NCBI GenBank assembly: GCA_034440575.1
Contig: JAOTOL010001153.1
Location: 246,570-310,569 of the forward strand
Source of the DNA: Imbricaverruca yamaguchii
Lineage: Eukaryota > Arthropoda > Thecostraca > Neoverrucidae
Direction of reading: 5' to 3'
Length of the DNA stretch: 64,000 nt
Shown: in pieces, positions 21,325 through 32,840 of the stretch
How the letters are laid out: every line of letters begins with the position of its first letter
Numbering within the stretch: the first letter of the stretch is position 1
Position numbers and translations under genes: made by a program
The notes under the pieces: generated by a model
Seen by the model: the letters and a program-made list of their open reading frames with translations, nothing else
What the model was told of the DNA's origin: nothing
Database searches by the model: none

Positions 21325-22629
21325 TCCTCCCTCGATGAGACACCACCTTTACGCGGTGGATTGAGTGCCCTGAGGACCCAGAATCACAGTCCATCGGTGA
21401 TCCGGCGAGGGGCCAGACCAGGAGTGCCTCACTTGTTTTTCCATCCGTACGCTCCCGCTCCAATGCCCATCCCATCTCAACATCCATATCCTTCACCTGC
21501 CCCTACAACACGCACTTTCCCTACCACGAGCAGGTAGGACAACTTCCCCGGTCCTACCCACCAGCTCAGTTTTATCGGAGTAGCCGCGCCCCCTCGGCCC
21601 GTCCCCCGGGGTTGACGGAGTCCTGGAGGCTGAGGTCTCCTTTCGAACGGTGCTAGTTGTGACAGGGGACCAACACACCTCTTTGGTTCCGATATCCCGG
21701 AGTGGCGGACGGGCCCGTGGGGCCTTACGCGGGCAAAATGACTGGTCGCCTCTGGCCGGGGGCCTGGGACTCTTCCCAGTGCCCGCCGGCCCGGCCGGCT
21801 GCATCAAGGGGTGGGCGGCGCTGGATCCCGGTTGGGGTGGTGAGTCTCACTCTTCCGGCCGGGTGACGGCGTCGCCTGCCCCGTATAGCTCTCCTGGTGC
21901 CTGACGTTCTCCCGTCCGCGGGGTATAGTCGTCCCCCCGTATGGTCCCTTTGCGGTGGGGTACGAGGGGAGCCGAACACCAACTTAACGCACGACATCCT
22001 CAAAACCAAAAACCCACCCTGGCCCCTCTAGTAGGGGCCAGATCATCCCTCCATCCATTGCGGGTGGAAGAACCAGTAACCTGGAGAATATACGAGAATA
22101 TACCAGCTTTCTTAAATGCCCCTCGTATCCGCGTCATCCGAGGTCTGGCGAAGGATCTTAGCTCGTTGTCTCCCTTCCAGAGAAGAGACGGGTGCGATAG
22201 ACTAGGCAAGATTGTCTGCTGTGAGAAGTTGAGGGATGGAGCGTTGGAGGTGGAGTCCGCGGTGGGACAGGAGGCGGAGAGGGCGTTAGCGATCTGAGTT
22301 CGTGTGTAGTATGCACAAAGATGGTAGGGAAGTTGACGAAAGCATCCGAGTGAACCCGGTAGGCGCTACTGAGACGGGGAAGATCATGGGCCCGCCTCCA
22401 ATGCCACCCCATGGAACGATGACGGACGCAAGCGGACCTCACCATGGATACCATCACCGCCCAATAGAGCATATCCCAGATCTCGTCCGATATCATCTGT
22501 CGATCCCAACTTTGCTCCACAATTATAGAGCAACGACCATGCGTTTTGGCAATTATTTTCCTTTAGACAGTCTCTCGAGAAGGATATTTTCGAGGGTCTT
22601 CAAGTCACTTTCCCCTCGCATCTAGTCGA
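21325..22629 (+). mobile_element. I-like LINE copy A: 5' leader and ORF1 remnant
   Basis: The leader begins near a motif GAGACACCACCTTTACGCGG that is also found at the start of LINE copy B (52.9 kb), so this may be the true 5' end. At 21941-22297 a frame contains IRVIRGLAKDLSSLSPFQRR and CCEKLRDGALEVESAVGQEA, matching the N-terminal Gag-like part of I/Jockey ORF1 proteins. The CCHC knuckle region expected downstream is absent, and ORF2 starts within about 330 bp. ORF1 of this copy is thus internally deleted or badly decayed. Confidence 0.65.
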
Positions 22630-25215
22630 CCATATCCAACCATAACGTCATCGGTTTTACAATGGAACTGTAGAGGTGTGAGGACCAGCCTGGAGGAACT
22701 CCAAGTCATGACCATTGCATACACTCCTGTAGCCGTGAGTCTACAGGAGATGAAGCTTTCAGCCGAAACTCTGTTTTATCTAGCAGACTATCAGGTCTTT
22801 TGTAATGACATCCAAACAGTCACCATTGCACATGGAGGTGGCTGTCCACCAGTGCTCCTGCGCTCTCTCTCTCTCTACCATTAACCACGAGTCTGCAGGC
22901 AGTAGCGGCACAGGTTTTGCTGCATATGCTCGCTGTACCTCCCCGGGCACACCTACCCAAACTGTAGAACTCGAGCGACTGCTTACCGGGCTCCCTCAAC
23001 TCGTTTTAATTCTCGGAGACTTGAATGCCCACCATATGATTTGGGGTTGCGCTGCTAGCAACACACGTGGGCGACTTCTGGAGAGATTCGTCACCGACGA
23101 ATCACTATGCATTCTTAATTCAGGCGCACACACCCACATATCACTCCCGTCGGGAAGCACTTCAGCGCTGGACATCAGTGTGGCCAGTCCGCAACTGGCG
23201 CAGCTCTTCGATTGGTCAGTCGATCCGGACCCCAGAGGTAGTGATCACCACCCGATATGGCTTCATTTCACACATGGTGCCGTACTCGGAACAATACCAC
23301 ATCGATGGAAGCTTCGAAATGCTGACTGGGTGGAATTCACAGCTCGACTTCAAGATGCTTTTAATTCAATTGATAATAGCCTTACTATGTTTTTGGAGGA
23401 TTTCACATCCCTACTATTGCAATATGCCACAGAGAGTATCCCGCGCACCTCGGGCAGGTCCCGGCGCACTCTGGTGCCGTGGTGGACTGAACAATGCCGA
23501 GAGGCTATTCGCGCCCGTCGACGCGCCTTCCGCAAATTTGATCGTGATGGCACTACGACTAATTTGATTTCTTTCCAAAAAGCCAGGGCGGCCGCACGGC
23601 GTACAGTGCGAGATGCCAAGAGGACATCACAGCGACAGTACGTGAGCACGCTAAACCGTTCCACACCAGCGGGATTCGTGTGATCCCAGATAAAACGTGT
23701 ATCTGGACGCTCACGCTCAACACCACTTCCGGCCCTGCACGTCAGCGGTGCCATAATCTCAGATCCTCTTGCCGTGGCCAACACCCTCACAAGAGCTCTG
23801 GCTGACAGAAGCCTGAGCTGCGATCGAAACGTCCGATTTAGGGAGCACAAAGATAACTGTGAAGCTTCATCTCTCGACTTTACTACCGCTGAGAGGCACA
23901 CTTGCAATAAGCCATTGACAATAGCCCAACCCACATATAAAATCGCTACTCTACGCTGCGTATTTCAGGGACCTGACGGTGTCCACAACGAAATGCTGAA
24001 ACATCTCCCACTAAACGCACTCCAGGCACTTCTGCCATGTTTTAATTATCTGTGGGAGAGTGGTAAGTCTCCGTCTTCCTAGCGAGAAGCTAGTCATCCT
24101 TATACTGAAATCTAACAAGTCTGGCTCTGACACTCTACACTGTCGACCGATTTCTCTGAATTCATGTCTATGCATGCTTATTGAGAGGATGGTTAGTGTG
24201 CGCCTCAGGTGGTTCCTAAATCATCAAGGCTTCTTCGCCAACGGTCAGTCTGGATTTAGAAAGAACAGGTCCACAGTTGACCACCTTGCAACATTTAACA
24301 CTGCCATTCGCACTAGTTTTAAGGAAAAAAAGTAATCTAGGGGCAGTGTTTTTTTCGATATTGAGGGGGCCTATGACACGACCTGGAAGCACGGTATATT
24401 TTTGAAACTCTGGAGGTCTGGTGTGCGCGGTACTATAGGACGCTTCCTGCAGAATCTTCTAAAGGACCGGACATTCCGCGTCCGTGTAGGCAACACGATG
24501 TCTAAGCGGCTGACGCGGACCAACAGAGTGTCCCAGGGGAGTGTTCTTAGTGTAGCCTTGTTCGCGGTGATGATCAACGACATTGTAGGTGACTTTCCCC
24601 GTAGTATCGGCAGGTCTCTCTTTGTCAACGATGTAACAATTTGGTGTTCGGCCGCACGCTCTTCCTCGATGAAAAAAAAAAACATTTGCATCTCGCTGTA
24701 TCTCATCTAGAGAAGTGGAGCAGCACAAGCGGGTTCCGATTCTATACTCATAAGACTGTTGGAGTGCATTTCTGTCGCTGTCGCGCCTGTCACTGTCTGA
24801 CAATTCACCTCTACGAAGACCAGATCCCCTTTCAGTGATCAGCGAAGTTTCTAGGTGTTTTATTTGATTCACGACTTACGTACAAAAGCCATCTGACATC
24901 GCTGCAGGACAAGTGCTGGAAAACACAGAATATTATGAAGTGTGTCGCCCGCACTACTTATGGTGCAGATCGGGCTGCACTTTTACTCTTGTACCGATCG
25001 CTCGTCCGCTCAAAACTTCACTATGGCTGTTTTGTCTATGGATGTGTTAGCGCCTCCAATAAACGCATGCGCAATACGGTCCACCATGCCGCCTTACGTA
25101 TAGCCACAGGGGCATTCCGCACGTTTAAAACAAGCCTTCCACACGATTTCGCCTCGGCAACCAACCAACCAAGCGTAGAACGTCATACTCTCTTGCATCT
25201 CGCAATACCAGATTG
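22630..25215 (+). pseudogene. I-like LINE copy A: ORF2 (endonuclease-reverse transcriptase), broken
   Basis: ORF2 starts with the endonuclease motif VLQWNCRG near 22650. It continues with LILGDLNAHHMIWG and the catalytic GSDHHPIW near 23240, then a linker with VPWWTEQCREAIRARRRAFR. Reverse transcriptase follows: CRPISLNS, GFRKNRSTVDHL, the QGS box and LFVNDVTIW. The catalytic YxDD box has its first aspartate replaced (FVND). At least five frame changes are needed, including one just after the first endonuclease block. The thumb region (LLLLYRSLVRSKLHYGCFVY) is present and the copy fades out near 25215. Orientation and family are the same as at 53-58 kb. Confidence 0.85.
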
Positions 25216-27300
25216 AACTTGGTTCAGCAGCCTAGTGCGACGCGAGGCCGAACTCCAACAAGAGGCTTCGGCGCCACAGGAGTAACAGCAAGATCATTGC
25301 CTACGTGCAACAGCACGAGGCAACAAAAACGGCCGGATTACGCCGAAGGCGTGCTACGCGAGCCGCGTCAACGCCAGCTGTCCAACGATAAGGATACCAA
25401 GCCCACGGAGGGCACCGACCACAAACCGCTGGAGCAGCTGTCACCATCCCGTCTATTCTGCACCACGGGCTATCAGCTCTACCCTACATTGCCACCTCTA
25501 TCATCTCTGCCTGGACTATCATCTTTGCTGGATCTGCACCTTCACTTCAGGTTGGTCCGGCGGTGCTGCCCCTCCTCTGCCGATACCGCCGATATTTGTA
25601 AGATGTTCTCCTTTCTCTCATGCTCCATCACCAAACTCAAGACCCACACTGAACACCCCTACGCACTATGCCTTACACTACAACAGACGAACCGACGGGT
25701 GATTTCTATCTCTGCCGCCTGGTCGATGGTCGGCCTATGACCAGCCTTGACCACTGGAAGGTGGAGACTGAAATCACCCGTCAGACACAAGCTCCCCTAC
25801 ACGCACACCCTCTAAAATCTGGGGAGCTCTTGATCCAGACCTGCAACACCACGGACGCAAACATCTTAAAGCACATCACACACCTCTTAAACAAACAGGC
25901 CACCATAACACCAGACACACACCGCAACACCTCTCAGGGATCATGCACGCGTGGGAATTAGAATGGATGCCTGAGGAGAGATTGGCTCGCAGGTTTGCGA
26001 GCCAGGGGATCTCCTCAGCATACCGGCCCCCTTCCCCCACAAACAAGTCAAACACTCACATTCTCATCCTGACATTTACATCCAAACAATGACCCACACA
26101 TGTCACAGCTGGTTACATCACATACAAAGTAACACCATGCGCACCCCTCCCTCATCGCTGCTCCTTTTGTCAAGGATATGGCCACACGAGGGGGCTGCAA
26201 ACACATAAATCCCACATGTGCCCTCTGTGCCGAACCACACAACACTAACGATTGCAATAGTGGGATAAGAAAATGCGTGGGCTGCGGCGGGGGCCACGGC
26301 TCCCAGGACGGGGCTTGTCCTCACTGGAGGAAGGAGAAAGACATCCTCCGACTTATCCACATCGAGGGCATAGCCCCATCGCGGGCATGGCCTTAGGTGA
26401 CGAGCAGTACCCGATGCTCCCCGCCCGGCCCACGCAGACACACACACACCCTACAGTCACCCCTCAGGAAACCCAAACGGATCCTACAATAGTCATTCGG
26501 CCAGAACCCACAACAAAATTCACGGCACTTTCACACCCCTTTCACTACCCCCAAACCCACCCCAAGCACCACCTGCACGACGCAAACTCCCCCTTCATTA
26601 TGGACCAATAACAGACTCAGAGGACGAAGACATTAGCTCAGACACCGTAGGAACCACTCCACAGACCATCCAAGCACCGACAACACGAGCAACCAACAAA
26701 CCAAGCACTACATCCACTAACAAACCAACCACAACAACCATGGAAGCCAGAACACGTAACAAATCCACTCGACAATAGACAGCATAGGAACAAACATCCG
26801 AAAAACTCCTCAGTCCAGTCTCTCTCAACACTGCCCATGACATGTTTTTTTTTTAAAGTCGAAACAGGCTGGTGCCAGGCCGACACCAGAACCTCAATCA
26901 AAGGTAAAAAGCAATTAGACGAAAAAAAGACAACAAGAATAGCAAAAAAAAACAATACAAGTACAAAAAGAACCAAACAACAAGAAAATTAGATAAAAGA
27001 AGAAAAAAAGAATAAAGGAAGAAATACCAGTGTATGACCTGACAACCATGTATGTTTGCAATGTTAACACCAAAGGCGATGGCCCCCATCCCCCTCCCCC
27101 AACTACTACCAGGCACTGTCCGGACCACCACCTCCAACCGACTTCAACGACGTAAACAGCCGATATCACCATACGGTGGCAGGCTGCTATAATTCATTTA
27201 CACACACACGCACACACACGTTTAAAAATCACTTTTCGGGTTTCGCACGCCCGACACGTTAGTCACGCTGAATCGCCTCACTACCGGAACACGAGCGATT
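25216..27300 (+). mobile_element. ORF1-only retroposon unit 1 (Gag-like with CCHC knuckles)
   Basis: The unit carries a degraded ORF1: GDFYLCRLVDGRPMTSLDHW near 25700, a middle part with MPEERLARRFASQGISSAYR near 25970-26030, then LPHRCSFCQGYGH near 26150. Two further knuckles follow, CALCAEPHNTNDC and CVGCGGGH...GACPHW. This is the Gag-like protein of I/Jockey LINEs, which binds the element RNA. Three frames are needed. After ORF1 come low-complexity ACA-rich sequence and CGATATCACCATACGGTGGC near 27160, but no endonuclease or reverse transcriptase. Its start is not defined; GTCCGGCGGTGCTGCC at about 25555 recurs in unit 2. Confidence 0.7.
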
Positions 27301-29473
27301 GTTTTCCATACTGCATATATATACCTATACACCTGCACACCGCACACAAACCTAACATAGCATCCCCAATCCGCCTTCGCACACCACCACTACATTCCCG
27401 CCCCTCTAACCCATCTTCAACACTTCAAGACTATTACCAGCTTCTTCAAGTTCAACTCTAGCCTCTACATCTGCCTCTACGTTCTACATCTCCCTCTATA
27501 CCGTCAAGACCAACTCTACTCTGCTGTGTCTACTTGACAAGGTCAGTCCGGCGGTGCTGCCACTCCCTCCCACCCTGGGCTCCCCCAAAACCCCACCCAA
27601 CTTTCCCTCTAGTGCCCTCTGCACGATCTTTATCTGATCTCTCTATCCGTGCTCTCTTGAAGCACACTTTCTGATTTCTTTGTGTATTCTTCAACTTTAT
27701 CTGCTCCCACTTTTACACCTGTCGGGCTCTCTTCACGCACTTCTTTACCCTCCGCCAAATTTGTAGTGTATTGTATGCCACTCACCTGCCACTTTCACCC
27801 TGTACCCAACACCACAAAACAAAACAACTCCAACATCAGCAACACAAGCATGAACACCACCGATCCATCACCCACGGGAGACTTCTTCATCTGCCGCCGG
27901 GGGGACGGGGAGCCAATGGGCACCCTGGACACCTGGCTGGTGGATGGAGAGATCTCCCACTACACAGGGGCGCCCCTGCACGCCAAACCACTACGGTCAG
28001 GGGCGCTCCTCATACAAGCCTGCCGATGCCTACCTGCTCACGAAAGTTTAACACATCCAAGGGACACATATTAGTATCACACCAGCCACGAACATGAACA
28101 CCAGCCAAGGCACCATCAAGGCCAGGGAGCTGGTCGGTATACTGGTGGAGACACTGGTCCGCAAACTTGGGGACCAGGGCCTCTCCGCCGTGTACCGGCC
28201 GGCCCCGAGGCCAGGGTACATTACTACACACCTACTCATACTCACCTTCCAAACACACATACCACCAACACACATAAAATCCATATACCTAAGATACACT
28301 GTCACGCCACGCGCACCCCTCCCACGACGCTGCAAAAAGTGTCAGAGATACGGGCACACAGCGGGGTGGGGGGGTGTGTTGCCGTGCAACTCAACACACT
28401 TGCGGCACCTGCGCACGAGCACACCCCACCGACACCTGCACCAGCGGCGAGCTGTGCTGCGCCGCCTGCGGGGGGACCACGCGGCCTCGGATGGGTCCTG
28501 CCCTCGGTGGATGGCGGAGAGAGAAGTGCTCCGCCGAGTCTACCGCGAGGGGATGGACGGATACCGATCCAGGGCGTCGGTCCAGGACCCGCCGGCGGCG
28601 TGGCCGGTGCGAAGACCACCTAACACTAACACACGCAAAACAAGACCACCAACACCAGGACCTTCAAACCACCGTCAAGCATACTCAAGCTTATCCACTC
28701 CAACCTGCCACCGCTACCAGAATACCAACCAGCATCCGCAGCATCCGCAGCATCCCCACAAACCACACACACATCGGACAGAGCACCTACACCACACCCA
28801 CACACAGATCAGGGCACAGACCCGGAGGAGCAGACGGACCGAGACTACAGCACAACTGACTCAGACACCACGACCCCCCCCCTCCCCAAACGCGACACCA
28901 CCATCTACTCAGCCACACAGTCCAACAAAGAGCACAACCAAAAAGCAACCGTCACCTAAACCCCCTAAAGAATAACTGAAAAAGTGAAAGATACGTTACA
29001 AAAAGACAAAGAAAAACCTTCTTCCAATGTTAAACAAATGGCGATGCCCCGACCCCCCCCAATACACCCCATACCACAATGTGGCACCGACCGGACTGAC
29101 ACCCTTTCTCGACTACATCATCTCCGGCTCTCAAACAACTCTACTGTACCATCACTACATCTTTAATCGATCCGAACCGCCTCAACTCTACTCTTCAAGA
29201 CCAACTCAACTCTACTTCATCATCGCTCGACGGATCAACTAAACCATCCCCTCTGATACATCCTCCTACCCTACGCTACTCACTCTCTAACACACCTTCT
29301 CTCCAACCGGAGCCAGCCGACATCACCACACGGTGGCAGCCTGACAAAATTTGTCCCCCCCCCCCACACACACGCACCTCTCCGACAGCAAACCTCTACC
29401 TCTATGGGCGCTACATGACCAATGTGGTCGATGCGCCCCAAAACCCTAATAACTAACTAACTAACTAACTAAC
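27301..29473 (+). mobile_element. ORF1-only retroposon unit 2 with 3' hairpin and (CTAA)n tail
   Basis: The unit opens with a pyrimidine-rich leader with CAGTCCGGCGGTGCTGCC at about 27543. ORF1 runs from about 27850 to 28975: GDFFICRRGDGEPMGTLDTW, then TSQGTIKARELVGIL, LPRRCKKCQRYGH and two more knuckles (CGTCARAHPTDTC, GSCPRWMAEREVL). There are frameshifts near 28060 and at a G run near 28368. ORF1 is followed by CGACATCACCACACGGTGGC (29320), then GGGCGCTACATGACCAATG..GTCGATGCGCCC, a hairpin, and AACTAACTAAC ending at 29473. There is no ORF2. It resembles a half-LINE, or a LINE with ORF2 deleted. Confidence 0.7.
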
Positions 29474-30465
29474 AGCAAACCTCCTAACAGAGGCTGATGA
29501 AGCTCCGCTCGCCCTGGGGTATGATAAACTGGGACTGCGGTATGCCAGCATGGTAAGACAGTCTCCCACGAATCCGGCATACAAGGCCCTATTTGGACAC
29601 CGTACACTCACGCTGTTTTGCGGTACACGTCGTAGTGTTCCCCCACCGTTCTGTGTGCAGTTACGTGACCTAGTGGAAGGGAGCGGTGTCAAGCTGCGCA
29701 GCATTCGAAGGATGGTTTCGCTGCCGGTCCCCCTTTGGAATTGTTGCAGCCGTTAGTGGACATGGTAATGTCTGAGACTCCTAAGGACGAACTTGTCCCG
29801 GAACTGTTTCGGCTGAAGGTCCTAAAACACATTGACACCTTGACAGCATTGACACCAAACACATTGACAAAAAAGCCACAGCACACGTGTGGTAAACACG
29901 TGTGCTGTCACCTATACCGATGGGTCGAAAACTGCTGATGGTGCGGGGCGTGTGTTTGTAAGTGGAGCCACGACTAGATCGTTTACGCTGCCTCCTCACG
30001 CATTAGTCTACACGGCCGAACTCAGGGAAATAACGAAGGCCCTATGCTTCATAGAAGTAGGGAACAACGTGGACTATATCATACTTTCACATTCTTTAAG
30101 TAGCATCCGGGCGATAAAGACATTTTATCCGCATGACCCCATCGTGCAGGACGTTTTATTGCGCCTAACTAAGCTCAAGCGAATTGGGAAAATGCAACAT
30201 TCTGTTGTATTCCTAGTTATGTTGGAATAGCGGGGAAAGAATTGGCAGACCAACCAGCAAAACGTGCTGCCCGGAGCCCGGGTGCCGCCCCTCCCCGCAG
30301 TAAATCTCAGCCACACCGCACCACTTTAATTTTTTTCCAGAACAAGTGGCAACAGCTATGGGACTCAACTGGCCAAAACAAACTGAGAACCATCAAGCGA
30401 AGGTTGGGGTGGCTCAACCATCCTCAAGAACTTCACGAAACGAGGAGGTGGTGCTCGCCACGGAG
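29474..30465 (+). pseudogene. I-like LINE ORF2 C-terminal fragment with RNase H
   Basis: Directly after the (CTAA)n tail the sequence encodes LLTEADEAPLALGYDKLGLR, the post-RT region of the same LINE family. RNase H follows from about 29890: TYTDGSKTADGAG (catalytic D), TAELREITKAL (catalytic E) and ILSHSLSSI, where the usual D of TDS is H. It ends in a KRRLGWLNHP-type stretch and NEEVVLA. Frames change at least twice. It overlaps by about a dozen residues in family coordinates with the end of copy A at 25215, so it is either copy A resumed after an insertion or a second 5'-truncated copy. Confidence 0.75.
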
Positions 30466-32385
30466 AGGTAGAAAAGTATCCAGTCTGTCACCTACAGAAT
30501 ATCGAACACCACCAGCCTGTCACCTACAGAATATCGAACGCCACCAGGCCGTCACATGTTGATGGCTCACATTAAGATCCTTATGCATGTGTGTGAGCGC
30601 GAAATATCGACCATGCCGCTGAAGTGGAACAATGATGATCGCTTCAGTCTATATATGATCTCCAATTTGTTCAATTATATACAATCTTCAGTCATTGATT
30701 AATATGTCAAATTACAACACACCCTATAAGCTAATCTTGTTTCTACGGCGCGTATCCATCAATGTTCATCTGTGGTGCGTATTACTGTAGCTTAGTAGTA
30801 TTATTGTATCATCCGAATCATGCTAATGAACATGGTATTGCATCATGTTGTTCTCCAAATCCAATGACTCGTTGAAGATGAAATACACCAATACAAATTG
30901 AATTCCCTTGTACAGTAAGGAAGTCAATATAGCACCAATATCAAGGGCAGAGTGTCATAGGCCACATTTCGCATTACTTTCAAGTAATTTTTAAAATAAA
31001 CTTTTGGTTAATGCAACAAGTTCTGCTTGTGACAAAACACTCTGACACAAATAAATAAAACCCATGGAAGTGACCAGATGAAATTATTAAAATAAAGGCT
31101 CATATTGGAAGAACCAAAACATTTTTTCGTGAAAAGGATTACAGAAGTCTGCAGTGTGGCAAAATGGCTGAAATCATATGCTAGACTGAGAAACGAGAAA
31201 AGTGTCAAACAGAGAAACTGAGAAAAGTGTCACTTCAGTTAGGTAAGACCAGGGTTGGGTTTATGTCTTGGAATTATGGAATTGGAGAGGAAAATTATGT
31301 GGCATTACAGGCTGGTATAGAGCAGAGGACATTGAGGACTTTTCTTTGAATCTGAATTATAGATTATGAGAGGAAAACTGTGTAGCATTCCAAGTTGGGG
31401 AATGATGTGATTTGTTTTTGTCATAAAAAAACTATCTTCGCACTTTTCACGGTCTTGCTCCGTGCTTCCATGTTCCCATGATCATGACCAAACATCAAGG
31501 AGATCGCAGTCATTGTCAGACTCAATTCCTCTTTTGGAAAAATGGAGTGGAATACTTCCTGGAAATAAAAATATTTTTGGCGGCCAACATCAAAGACAAG
31601 ACCACGTTTCCAATACTTGTAGTGACTCTCAGAGGCGAAACATCACTTACGCAAACATACACAAGTTCAGCTTCAACAGCGCCTTGGTACTTATTAGGTA
31701 GATACGTACACACTGAAACCAGCTTTGAAAACGAAGTGCGCCGGAAAACGGAACTGTTGCGTCGGATTCAATCTCTAGACGGTGACAGGATACTGTCCCG
31801 CCCCGTCCGCCGCTTGAGATTGCCGAAAGTGACGGTTGGTAACGGCTGCGGGCAACGACGATTGCAACAAAAGTATTGGTGATGGATAAAATCCGAAAGA
31901 TCTGTGAGCATCACAAAGAGTGGGGTTATCCGCACGTACAACTTTCTCCGCGAATTGTCATTCGACAGTGGTGTGGAGACAGTGGAAAGCGGAGCCTTTT
32001 TCACGGACTGAAACACGTGCAGCCCGTGTCACAATGACTTCGCCCGCACACTCTGCAGCCACTGATCGTCAATTAGAAAATTGTAGCCGGTACATGGGGC
32101 CATGATGTGAAGGTGACGGCAGGTCGCTAAGTTTAGCGGTTTCCGGGAACCAGACCAAATCGTGAAAAACGCTCAAAAACGTCGCTTCCGCTTTCCACGC
32201 CCCCTCGCAATGAGTACGTATATGTCTGGATGGTTTGAAAATAGAAAATGGCTGGGTATGTTAGAAGGAAAAACGGCCTGATGATAAATACAATCCATAC
32301 GCAATGATAATACGGCACCGTAAGTTGTCACCATAACCGGAAATATATTTTTTCTCTCAAATATCTATCACCCACGCTGTGGCCA
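30466..32385. other. AT-rich sequence separating LINE fragments
   Basis: About 1.9 kb of AT-rich DNA. It starts with a two-copy 33-bp repeat (CTGTCACCTACAGAATATCG). Frames at 31478-31882 read through about 130 residues but match no family I know. It may be an insertion in the LINE, because the RNase H fragment stops before it and the terminal knuckle region begins after it. Confidence 0.4.
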
Positions 32386-32700
32386 AGTAGCCGTTTCTTT
32401 TCACCTCTGTCGCCAGGGTACGGGTGGGACACACTTTTGCCACCCACGCTGCCTACTCCGGAATGAAGATAGGCCGATGTGTACCCGCTGTGATATCGCA
32501 CTAACAGTGAGACATGCTCTTTTGGTGTGCCCTCGCTTCTCAGCCCAACGACCACGATACTTTGGAAGCGATGTGTCCACGCTGACCAAGACAAATATTC
32601 TTGGTGATGGGTCACATGTGGTCCAGAACGGACGATTGCTTTAATTTCTCTCACAGGTACGATTTGCTGCCATATATCCAGGGAGGTAAAGGTATCCCAC
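32386..32700 (+). mobile_element. I-like LINE ORF2 terminal zinc-knuckle fragment
   Basis: In one plus frame the sequence reads VGHTFA, then LLRNEDRPMCTRCDIALTVR, HALLVCPRFS and RPRYFGS. This is the conserved tail of I/Jockey ORF2 proteins (RIGHT...LL...P.C..C...LTV.H.L..CP). The comparable region of copy C is at about 57600-57740. It lies in the same orientation as the RNase H fragment ending at 30465. Confidence 0.7.
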
Positions 32701-32765
32701 TGACACTGCACTGGTATGAGCACAGTGAGTACTACTTACACGTGAAAGCAAACCTGACCAGAGCC

Positions 32766-32767
<2 letters not shown>

Positions 32768-32838
<71 letters not shown>
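32768..32838. repeat. (TA)n microsatellite
   Basis: About 34 TA dinucleotides, uninterrupted. Confidence 0.97.
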
Positions 32839-32840
<2 letters not shown>

